DNA of 7,505 bases from Cellulomonas sp. GTDB lineage: Bacteria; Actinomycetota; Actinomycetes; Actinomycetales; Cellulomonadaceae. Below the pieces are notes generated by a model. That model was given only the letters and a program-made list of their open reading frames with translations. It did no database searches and was not told the DNA's origin. The position numbers and the translations under genes are program-made. Every line of letters starts with the position of its first letter. Within the stretch, counting starts at the first letter, position 1. The stretch covers positions 1-7,505 of the forward strand of contig JAPSIJ010000096.1 of assembly GCA_031178805.1 (NCBI GenBank), in the 5' to 3' direction. Below are positions 1-6,702 of the stretch, piece by piece.

Positions 1-153
1 GGCGTCGGGCAGCTGCTGTTCCAGGCGATCCGCGCGCACGAGGGCCCGACCGTGGTCGGCGTCGCCACCGCGCTGATCATCATCTTCCTGCTGACGAACC
101 TGGTCGTGGACCTGCTCTCGTCCGTGCTCGACCCGAGGATCCGCCATGAGTGA
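1..153 (+). CDS. Peptide-type ABC transporter permease, DppB/OppB family (C-terminal end only)
   Basis: Only the last 50 residues are inside the window; the gene starts upstream. The visible part has a short loop followed by one hydrophobic helix (residues about 17-40 of the fragment, rich in V, A, L and I with an LTNLVVD segment) and ends in VLDPRIRHE. A final membrane helix followed by 'D-x-x-Y/V-x-x-LDPR(I/V)R' is the characteristic C-terminus of the first permease of dipeptide/oligopeptide/nickel transporters. It should form the membrane pore together with the DppC-type permease that follows. The two genes overlap by 8 bp, which implies translational coupling. The family assignment rests on this tail and on the neighbour. 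Confidence 0.85.
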   Translation, partial: GVGQLLFQAIRAHEGPTVVGVATALIIIFLLTNLVVDLLSSVLDPRIRHE

Positions 154-1042
154 CACCCTCGCCGCCACGGCCGTCGCCGAGACCCCCGTCGCCGCCCCGC
201 GCGGCGTCTGGCGGGCCCTGCGCCGCCGGCCGCTGTTCTGGGTCTGCGCCGTCGTCCTCGCCGTGCTGGCGCTGGTCGCCCTCGCGCCGTCGTGGTTCGC
301 CGGCTGGTTCGGCCAGCCGGACCCCCGCGCGTGCGACCTGGCCGCGAGCGCGCAGCCGCCCGGCGGCGCGCACGTGTTCGGCACCGACGTCCAGGGCTGC
401 GACGTGTACGCCAACGTCGTGCACGGCACCCGCGCGTCGCTGACCGTCGGCGTGCTCGCCACCGCGCTCGCCCTGCTCGTCGCCCTGGTGGTCGGCACCC
501 TCGCCGGCTTCTACGGCGGCCTCGCCGACCGGCTGGTTTCCCGGCTGACCGACGTGTTCCTCGGCTTCCCGTTCCTGCTCGGCGCGGTCGTCGTGCTCAC
601 CTCGATCGGCACCCGGTCCGCCGTCACCGTGGCGGTCGTGCTCGCGCTGTTCTCCTGGCCCACGATGGCGCGCCTCGTGCGCGGCTCCGTGCGCGCCGTG
701 CGGGACGCGCCCTACGTCGAGGCCGCCCGGGCGATGGGCCTGCGCGACCGGCGGATCATCGCCCGGTACGTGCTGCCGAACTCGATCGGCCCGGTGCTCG
801 CCGTCGCCACCACGATGGTCGGCGGCGTGATCGTCTCCGAGTCGACCCTGACCTTCCTCGGCCTGGGCCTGCGCGCGCCGTCGATCTCCTGGGGCCTGCA
901 GCTGTCCAGCGCGCAGACCTACTTCCAGACCTCCCCGCACATGCTCGTGTTCCCGAGCCTCTTCCTCACGGTCACCGTGCTGGCGATGATCACGCTGGGC
1001 GACGTCCTGCGCGACGTGCTCGACCCCAAGGGCCGCGGCTGA
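146..1042 (+). CDS. Peptide-type ABC transporter permease, DppC/OppC family
   Basis: Second membrane subunit of a dipeptide/oligopeptide-type importer, 298 residues, the normal family length. A cytoplasmic N-terminus with an arginine cluster (R23-R28) precedes the first membrane helix (about 31-55). An extracellular segment follows with the family hallmark HVFGTD-x2-G-x-D (about 76-86) and GTRASLTVG (about 94-102). Several further helices follow, and the EAA loop that contacts the ATPase begins at E192 (EAARAMGLRDRRI), ending in RYVLPN. The protein ends with the typical DVLRDVLDPKGRG tail. The ATG at 146 lies 6 bp after GAGGA (135-139) and overlaps the upstream permease gene. Two cysteines, C63 and C85, flank the extracellular motif. 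The substrate (peptide, opine, nickel or other) cannot be told from the permease. Confidence 0.95.
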   Translation: MSDTLAATAVAETPVAAPRGVWRALRRRPLFWVCAVVLAVLALVALAPSWFAGWFGQPDPRACDLAASAQPPGGAHVFGTDVQGCDVYANVVHGTRASLTVGVLATALALLVALVVGTLAGFYGGLADRLVSRLTDVFLGFPFLLGAVVVLTSIGTRSAVTVAVVLALFSWPTMARLVRGSVRAVRDAPYVEAARAMGLRDRRIIARYVLPNSIGPVLAVATTMVGGVIVSESTLTFLGLGLRAPSISWGLQLSSAQTYFQTSPHMLVFPSLFLTVTVLAMITLGDVLRDVLDPKGRG

Positions 1043-1089
1043 CCGCCGCGCGCCCGCACCGCTCCCCCCGCACCGGAAGGCACCACCGC

Positions 1090-2577
1090 ATGTCCGACAC
1101 CGCCCCGGCCCCCGCCACGGCGCGCGCCACCGCCGACGCCACCGCCGACGCCACCGCCACGATCCGCGCGGCCGCGCCCTACCTCGCCTCGTGGGTCGAC
1201 CTGCAGGGCGCGTTCCGCCGGGCCGTCGGCGTGCAGGTGGCGATCCGCTCCGGCGACGAGCTGGTGCTCGACCACGCCTGGGGCACCGCCGACGTCACCA
1301 CCGGCGAGCCGCTGCGCACCGACCACCTGTTCCGGATCGCCTCGCACTCCAAGTGGTTCACCGCGACCGCGGTGCTGCGCCTGGCCGAGGCCGGGCGGCT
1401 GCGGCTGGACGACCCCGTCGGGACGCACGTGCCCGAGCTCGCCGGCCACCCGCTGGCGTCCCGCACCGTCCGGGAGCTGCTCGGCCACCAGGCCGGCGTG
1501 ATCCGGGACGGCGAGCACGCGGACTTCTGGCAGCTCGACGGGCCGTTCCCCGACCGCGCCGCGCTGCTCGACGAGGTGCTCCGCGCCGGCGAGGTGTACG
1601 GGTCCAACGAGCACTTCAAGTACTCCAACATCGGCTACGGCCTGCTCGGCCTGGTCGTCGAGGCCGTCACCGGCGAGCCGTACGCCGACCACCTCCGCGC
1701 GGCCGTCCTCGACCCGCTCGGCATGGCCGACACCGGCGCCGAGTACGACCCCGCGCGCGCCGACCGGTACGCCGCCGGGCACACCGCCCTGCTGGACGCC
1801 GACGACCACCGCGAGCGCATCGAGCACGTCGACACCCGCGCGCTCGCCGCCGCGACCGGGTTCTTCGCCACCGCGCGGGACATGACCGCGTTCGGCGCCG
1901 CGCACGTCCTCGGCGACGAGCGGCTGCTGTCCGACGCCGGCAAGCGGCTGCTGCACCGCCAGGAGTCCGTGGTCACCGTGCGCGGGAAGGAGGTCGGCCG
2001 GTACGGCATCGGCGTCGACCTGAAGACCATCGGCACCCGCGAGGTCGTCGGGCACTCCGGCGGCTACCCGGGCCACATCACCCGCACGTACGTCGACCCC
2101 GCCGCCGGGCTGGTGGTCAGCGTGCTCACCAACGCCATCGACGGCCCCGCCGACGCCATCGCCGTCGGGCTGATCACCCTGATCGACCTCGCGCTGAACC
2201 CGCCCGCCGACGCCCCCGCGCCGGCGGCCGACGCCCGGCCGCTCGCCGAGTACACCGGGCGGTTCGCGGCGCTGTGGGGCGTCACCGACATCGCCGAGCT
2301 CGGCGGGCGGCTCCTGCTGCTGCACCCCGCCGCCCCCGACCCCGGCGCCGCCTACGACGAGCTGCACGTCCTCGGCCGGGACCGGCTCGGCACCGCCCGG
2401 GAGCCCGGCTTCGGCTCCGTCGGCGAGGACGTCGTCGTCGAGCGCACCGCGGACGACGCCATCGCCGCCGTCCGGCAGGGGATGACCTCCTGGCCGCTCG
2501 CCGAGTTCCGCCGCCGGCGCACCGGGATGACCCGCCGCCGGGACGCCGGTGCGCCGGTGCCCGCGTCCCTAGGCTGA
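1090..2577 (+). CDS. Serine hydrolase of the class C beta-lactamase / D-aminopeptidase (S12) fold, probably cytoplasmic
   Basis: 495 residues. The three catalytic elements of penicillin-recognising serine hydrolases are present in order and at normal spacing: S85-H-S-K88 (SxxK, nucleophile and general base) within FRIASHSKWFTA, Y178-S-N180 (YxN), and H322-S-G324 (HxG, the KTG equivalent). The catalytic domain spans about residues 35-365. A separate C-terminal part (about 380-480, starting LAEYTGRFAALWG) resembles the beta-barrel add-on seen in D-aminopeptidase and esterase members. No signal peptide, lipobox or membrane helix is visible; the N-terminus is Ala/Thr/Asp-rich low complexity. The enzyme therefore probably acts in the cytoplasm, unlike a defensive beta-lactamase. 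ATG 1090 is preceded by GGAAGG (1075-1080). Its place inside a peptide importer operon suggests hydrolysis of imported peptides, perhaps with D-residues or amide/ester caps. That role is inferred; an esterase is the main alternative. Confidence 0.93.
   Translation: MSDTAPAPATARATADATADATATIRAAAPYLASWVDLQGAFRRAVGVQVAIRSGDELVLDHAWGTADVTTGEPLRTDHLFRIASHSKWFTATAVLRLAEAGRLRLDDPVGTHVPELAGHPLASRTVRELLGHQAGVIRDGEHADFWQLDGPFPDRAALLDEVLRAGEVYGSNEHFKYSNIGYGLLGLVVEAVTGEPYADHLRAAVLDPLGMADTGAEYDPARADRYAAGHTALLDADDHRERIEHVDTRALAAATGFFATARDMTAFGAAHVLGDERLLSDAGKRLLHRQESVVTVRGKEVGRYGIGVDLKTIGTREVVGHSGGYPGHITRTYVDPAAGLVVSVLTNAIDGPADAIAVGLITLIDLALNPPADAPAPAADARPLAEYTGRFAALWGVTDIAELGGRLLLLHPAAPDPGAAYDELHVLGRDRLGTAREPGFGSVGEDVVVERTADDAIAAVRQGMTSWPLAEFRRRRTGMTRRRDAGAPVPASLG
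1126..1161 (+). repeat. Three tandem 12-bp units coding ATAD-ATAD-ATAT
   Basis: The 12-mer GCCACCGCCGAC occurs at 1126-1137 and again at 1138-1149. A third copy at 1150-1161 differs only in its last codon. It encodes a low-complexity N-terminal linker of the serine hydrolase, so in-frame gain or loss of units would leave the enzyme intact. Confidence 0.8.
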
Positions 2578-2582
2578 CCGCC
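2570..2582 (+). promoter_or_regulatory. Candidate -10 element for a leaderless transcript of the regulator gene
   Basis: TAGGCT (2570-2575) fits the actinobacterial -10 pattern TAnnnT and lies exactly 7 bp before the ATG at 2583, the spacing expected when transcription begins on the A of the start codon. No good Shine-Dalgarno sequence precedes this ATG. The element overlaps the stop codon of the serine hydrolase. No convincing -35 hexamer is seen about 17 bp upstream. It could allow the regulator and the ATPase to be transcribed independently of the permeases. Confidence 0.45.
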
Positions 2583-3094
2583 ATGAGCAGCGACGCCACC
2601 GCCCCCGCCGACCTCGCGCTGAGCGCCGACCAGCTGCGCTGGGTCGAGCAGTTCGCCCTCACCTGGGAGGGCTCGCACAGCCCGCGCATGGAGGGCCGGG
2701 TGGTCGGCGTCCTGATGATCGTCGACCGGCCGTACCTGTCGTCGCAGCAGATCGCGCACCTGCTCACCGCGAGCGCCGGCGCCGTGTCCACCGCGACCCG
2801 GCGGCTGGTGGAGATCGGGTTCATCCAGCGGCACGTCGTCCCCGGCGACCGGAACCACTACTTCCGCGTCGAGGACGACATCTGGGGCAGCTGGCTGGAG
2901 AGCGAGCGCGCGTACCTGCCGCGGCTGCAGCGCGTGATCGACGAGGGCCTGGACGCCAGCCCCGAGGACGACCAGGGGCCGCGCCGCCGGCTGCTCAACG
3001 CCCGGAACTACATGGAGTGGCTCGCCGGGTACCACCGCAAGATGCTCGCCGACTGGGAGGCCTACCGCGACGCGCAGGCCGGGACTGGAGAACC

Positions 3095-3098
<4 letters not shown>
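2583..3098 (+). CDS. GbsR/MarR-family winged-helix transcriptional regulator
   Basis: 171 residues, soluble, no membrane segment. The N-terminal part (about 14-45) is helical and probably used for dimerisation. A winged helix-turn-helix follows: LSSQQIAHLLTASAGAVST (about 53-71) as helix-turn-helix, RRLVEIGFIQRHVVPGDRNHYFRV (about 74-97) as the recognition-helix end and the beta wing. The C-terminal helices (about 105-165) carry many charged residues and fit the second half of the dimer interface. The 'GAVSTATRRLVEIGFI..V.GDR..Y' pattern is typical of the GbsR branch of MarR-like regulators (COG1510 type). ATG 2583 is 5 bp after the hydrolase stop, and the stop overlaps the ATPase start, so it belongs to the transporter operon. 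It probably senses the transported molecule or its product and represses the operon; ligand and operator are unknown. Confidence 0.88.
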
Positions 3099-4795
<1,697 letters not shown>

Positions 4796-4830
4796 CGCCC
4801 GTGATGCTGACCACACGGCCGGATTTCACC

Positions 4831-4853
4831 CGCCGTTTACCACTGGTTCGGCG
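4831..4853. promoter_or_regulatory. Imperfect dyad after the transporter operon (candidate operator or weak terminator)
   Basis: Arms CGCCG (4831-4835) and CGGCG (4849-4853) enclose a second dyad ACCA-C-TGGT (4839-4847). The two centres differ by about one base. The element lies 36 bp after the ATPase stop codon in a locally AT-richer stretch. It could be a binding site for a dimeric regulator such as the GbsR-like protein, or a weak stem-loop. The sequence alone does not decide. Confidence 0.35.
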
Positions 4854-4875
4854 ACTTCGCCACAGGAACGCGTGC

Positions 4876-4887
4876 GATCGTCCGATC
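4876..4887. repeat. Short inverted repeat GATCG-TC-CGATC
   Basis: A perfect 5-bp inverted repeat with a 2-bp spacer in the spacer between the ATPase and the small Cys/His protein. The size fits half-sites of a small dimeric repressor, but so short a repeat can arise by chance in GC-rich DNA. Confidence 0.3.
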
Positions 4888-4895
4888 AACTCGAG

Positions 4896-4924
4896 ACCAC
4901 GGGTGCGGGAACCGCGACCGTGGT
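4896..4924 (+). terminator. Strong hairpin between the transporter operon and the small gene
   Basis: Outer arms ACCACGG (4896-4902) and CCGTGGT (4918-4924) are perfectly complementary. After a single G/A mismatch (4903/4917) the inner arm TGCGG (4904-4908) pairs with CCGCG (4912-4916), one pair being G-U, leaving the loop GAA (4909-4911). No T-run follows, which is usual for actinobacterial terminators. It lies 100 bp after the ATPase stop and 80 bp before the next ATG, so it may end the transporter transcript, or be a leader structure in the mRNA of the small gene. Confidence 0.5.
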
Positions 4925-4991
4925 GCACCGCGGCGCCGGTCCTCCCGGCGTCGTCACGGACCGTCGCGGACCACCCGGGCGGCCCACCGCC

Positions 4992-4997
4992 AGGAGG
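4992..4997 (+). promoter_or_regulatory. Strong ribosome binding site of the small Cys/His protein
   Basis: AGGAGG with 7 bp to the ATG at 5005 is the best Shine-Dalgarno sequence in the window. It is the main reason to accept the short gene that follows and to prefer ATG 5005 over the in-frame ATG at 5017. Confidence 0.75.
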
Positions 4998-5004
4998 TAC
5001 CCGC

Positions 5005-5223
5005 ATGACCGTCGAGATGACCGCCCTCAGCGCGCAGACCCGCGCCGCGCTGGCCGAGATCGAGGCCGCCGTCGGCCCGCTGCCCTGCGCCGCCCGCCCG
5101 CACAGCGGGCTCGTGCACCGCGACGGGCCGTGCCGCTGCTTCGTCGGCGGACCCCGGCCCGAGCACGGCGGCCGCCCCCTCGACGCCCTGCTCGCGCCGC
5201 CCACCCCGCGCACCGGCGACTGA
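5005..5223 (+). CDS. Small Cys/His-containing protein of unknown function (72 aa)
   Basis: I do not recognise this protein. It begins with a predicted amphipathic helix (about residues 6-24, LSAQTRAALAEIEAAV). A Gly/Pro-rich middle follows with C28, H33, H38, C43, C45 (as CRC) and H54, and then a Pro-rich disordered tail. Three cysteines and three histidines within 27 residues could bind Zn, Cu or an Fe-S cluster, but the spacing matches no motif I know. No signal peptide or membrane helix is seen, so it is probably cytoplasmic. Support for a real gene is the excellent AGGAGG site, start and stop in a spacer between well-defined genes, and codon use like its neighbours. The lipoprotein gene follows after 91 bp. 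A role linked to the neighbouring His-rich lipoprotein or to the sigma factor is speculation. Confidence 0.68.
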   Translation: MTVEMTALSAQTRAALAEIEAAVGPLPCAARPHSGLVHRDGPCRCFVGGPRPEHGGRPLDALLAPPTPRTGD

Positions 5224-5251
5224 CCTCACCCGCTCCGCGCCGGCCGGCGAC

Positions 5252-5278
5252 CCATCCGGACCGCCGCCCGCTCCGAAC
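5252..5278 (+). promoter_or_regulatory. Candidate SigK-type promoter of the lipoprotein gene
   Basis: CCATCC (5252-5257) and CCGAAC (5273-5278) are separated by 15 bp. From memory, mycobacterial SigK promoters have a CCATCC -35 and a CCGAAT-like -10 with a spacer of about 16-17 bp, so the -35 is exact, the -10 matches 5 of 6 and the spacing is slightly short. Transcription would start near 5285, giving a leader of about 30 bases with a good ribosome binding site before ATG 5315. A SigK-type sigma factor is encoded 1.4 kb downstream. CCATCC alone also occurs inside the ATPase gene (4560-4565), so it is the pair and its position that carry weight. Confidence 0.55.
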
Positions 5279-5303
5279 TCCCCGTGACACCCCACCGGGA
5301 ACC

Positions 5304-5309
5304 GAGGAG
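5304..5309 (+). promoter_or_regulatory. Ribosome binding site deciding between two adjacent ATG codons
   Basis: GAGGAG is 2 bp before ATG 5312 and 5 bp before ATG 5315. The spacing favours the second ATG as the start of the lipoprotein. Confidence 0.65.
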
Positions 5310-5314
5310 CGATG

Positions 5315-6607
5315 ATGCGACGCACCCGCAGCACCTACGCCGTGGCCGCCATGGCCGCCGGGCTCACCCTGAGCCTGACGCTGGCCGCCTGCAGCAGCAC
5401 CGAGGACGACACCGCGAGCGGCTCCGCGCCGTCCGCCACGTCCAGCATGGAGATGGACCACAGCGAGATGGACGCCGTGGCGCCCGTCAGCACCGGCGAC
5501 CCGTTCGCCGACGCCCGCACGGCCGCCGCGCACATGCCCGAGACGGGCCTCACGCTCGCCACCGGCCTCGCCGCCGCGACCGGCACCACCGGCGAGGTCG
5601 ACTCCGACGCCGCCACCCTGCGCGCCGGCCTGACCGCCATGCTCCAGGAGCACGTCTACCTGACCGGCATCGGCGTGGCCACGGCCTACACCGCCGGCCC
5701 CGAGTCGCCCGAGTTCGCCGCCGCCAAGGCCGCGCTCGACGGCAACACCGACGACCTCGCGGCCGCCGTCACCGACCTCGCCGGCGAGGAGAAGGGCACC
5801 GCGTTCCACGACCTGTGGGACGCGCACGTCGGCTACTTCGTCGACTACGCGGTCGCGAAGAAGTCCGGCGACCAGGCCGCCGCCGACGCCGCGCAGGCCG
5901 AGCTCGCCGGGTACACCACCGACGCGGGCGCGTTCTTCGAGGACATCAGCGCCGGCAACCTGCCCGCCGCCGCCGTCGCCGAGGCGCTCGGCATGCACGT
6001 GAGCACCATGTCCGCCGCGATCGACGCCCTCGCCGCCGGCGAGCCGACCGCGTCCGACACGCTGCGCGCCGCCGCCGAGCACGTCGGCATGGACGCCGCC
6101 ACCATCGCGGGCGGCCTCGCCGCCGGCGCCGGCCTGTCCGGCGATGCGATGGACGACGCCGCCACCCTGCGGGCGAACCTCACCGCCATGCTCCAGGAGC
6201 ACGTCTACCTGGCCGCGTTCGCGGTGTTCAACGCCTACACCGCCGAGGGCGGCGTGGAGTCCCCGGCGTTCACCGCCGCGGCCGCCACGCTCGACGCCAA
6301 CTCCGTCGCGCTGTCCGAGGCCGTCGCCTCCCTGGCCGGCGAGGAGAACGGCACCGCGTTCCTCGACCTGTGGCGCGAGCACATCGGGTTCTTCGTCGAC
6401 TACGCGGTGGCCGACGCCACCGGCGACGAGGAGGCCCGGCAGCAGGCCCTGACCGACCTGGACGGCTACCGCCCGCAGGCCGGCGCGTTCTTCGAGGAGA
6501 TCAGCTCCGGCGAGCTCCCCGCGGACGACGTGGCCGCCGGGCTCGGCATGCACGTGTCCACCCTGGCCGGCGCGATCGACTCGCTGGCGGCCGCGCTCGT
6601 CGCCTGA
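5315..6607 (+). CDS. Lipoprotein with two tandem four-histidine helical repeats; putative metal-binding or stress protein
   Basis: 430 residues from ATG 5315 (the ATG at 5312 is too close to the ribosome binding site). The signal peptide has basic R2, R3 and R5, a hydrophobic core and the lipobox L23-A-A-C26, so the mature protein is anchored outside the membrane. A Ser/Thr/Asp linker contains MEMDHSEMD (45-53), like the Met/His segments of copper-handling proteins. Two homologous repeats of about 183 residues follow (about 65-245 and 247-430), mostly alpha-helical. Shared blocks are DAATLR, LTAMLQEHVYL, LAGEE-x-GTAF-x-DLW, H-x-G-x-FVDYAVA, GAFFE-x-IS and GMHVST. Four histidines per repeat correspond: H73, H113, H171, H228 and H256, H296, H356, H413, plus E112/E295 and W168/W353. 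The helix-pair layout with EH motifs recalls small ferritin-like or DUF-type bundles, but I cannot name the family. The upstream SigK-like promoter and downstream sigK suggest control by that sigma factor. Metal binding is inferred. Confidence 0.93.
   Translation: MRRTRSTYAVAAMAAGLTLSLTLAACSSTEDDTASGSAPSATSSMEMDHSEMDAVAPVSTGDPFADARTAAAHMPETGLTLATGLAAATGTTGEVDSDAATLRAGLTAMLQEHVYLTGIGVATAYTAGPESPEFAAAKAALDGNTDDLAAAVTDLAGEEKGTAFHDLWDAHVGYFVDYAVAKKSGDQAAADAAQAELAGYTTDAGAFFEDISAGNLPAAAVAEALGMHVSTMSAAIDALAAGEPTASDTLRAAAEHVGMDAATIAGGLAAGAGLSGDAMDDAATLRANLTAMLQEHVYLAAFAVFNAYTAEGGVESPAFTAAAATLDANSVALSEAVASLAGEENGTAFLDLWREHIGFFVDYAVADATGDEEARQQALTDLDGYRPQAGAFFEEISSGELPADDVAAGLGMHVSTLAGAIDSLAAALVA
5633..5662 (+). 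repeat. Identical 30-bp direct repeat, copy 1 (inside lipoprotein repeat 1)
   Basis: These 30 bases, coding TAMLQEHVYL, are identical to 6182-6211. The two copies are 549 bp (183 codons) apart and in frame. A second identical block of 17 bp is at 5606-5622 and 6155-6171 with the same offset. They mark the tandem duplication inside the gene. Confidence 0.85.
6182..6211 (+). repeat. Identical 30-bp direct repeat, copy 2 (inside lipoprotein repeat 2)
   Basis: Second copy of the 30-base block at 5633-5662. It encodes the same residues around the conserved Glu-His pair (E295-H296). Confidence 0.85.
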
Positions 6608-6620
6608 CGAGCGCCCCACC

Positions 6621-6660
6621 CGTGGCGCCGGCCCGACGTCCCCGCGCGGCCGGCGCCGCG
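6621..6660 (+). terminator. Stem-loop terminator after the lipoprotein gene
   Basis: Arms 6621-6633 and 6648-6660 pair over 13 bp: the 10-bp core GGCGCCGGCC (6624-6633) with GGCCGGCGCC (6648-6657) is perfect, extended by a T-G wobble and two G-C pairs. The loop is 14 bases. It begins 14 bp after the stop codon and has no T-run, as usual in actinomycetes. It should separate the lipoprotein transcript from the sigma factor gene. Confidence 0.75.
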
Positions 6661-6689
6661 CCGAGGGGACCGGGGGCGGGCACGTGCGG

Positions 6690-6702
6690 CAAGATGTCGC
6701 AG
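6690..6702 (+). promoter_or_regulatory. Candidate -10 element for a leaderless sigma factor mRNA
   Basis: CAAGAT (6690-6695), with A at position 2 and T at position 6 of the -10 pattern, lies exactly 7 bp before GTG 6703. This is the spacing of leaderless actinobacterial genes. No Shine-Dalgarno sequence is placed correctly for GTG 6703 or for ATG 6694. No CCATCC element is present here, so this promoter would not be SigK-dependent. Confidence 0.4.

Noticed and set aside
292..1089. Extension of the serine hydrolase upstream into the permease gene
   Set aside because: The frame is open, but the upstream translation is arginine-rich nonsense. ATG 1090 has GGAAGG and follows the permease stop.
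919..2367. Minus-strand open frame opposite the serine hydrolase
   Set aside because: Low-complexity Gly/Val-rich product opposite a gene with intact catalytic motifs; no supporting start signal.
4865..4890. ECF-type promoter with a GGAAC -35 (4865-4869)
   Set aside because: No matching -10 (GTT or CGTT-like) is found at 16-18 bp downstream, so the pentamer alone is not evidence.
4796..5004. CRISPR array, tRNA or mobile-element end in the spacer
   Set aside because: The repeats here are single short dyads without regular spacing, no cloverleaf can be drawn, and there is no transposase fragment or terminal inverted repeat pair.
5027..6619. Very long open frame on the minus strand opposite the lipoprotein gene
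   Set aside because: Its product is Gly/Arg/Val-rich low-complexity text with no recognisable domain and no ribosome binding site. It arises because high-GC plus-strand codons rarely give stops on the opposite strand.
5284..6693. Sigma factor start far upstream, overlapping the lipoprotein gene
   Set aside because: The frame is open from GTG 5284, but the translation is arginine-rich shadow sequence until the sigma factor begins. The terminator at 6621-6660 also lies in between.
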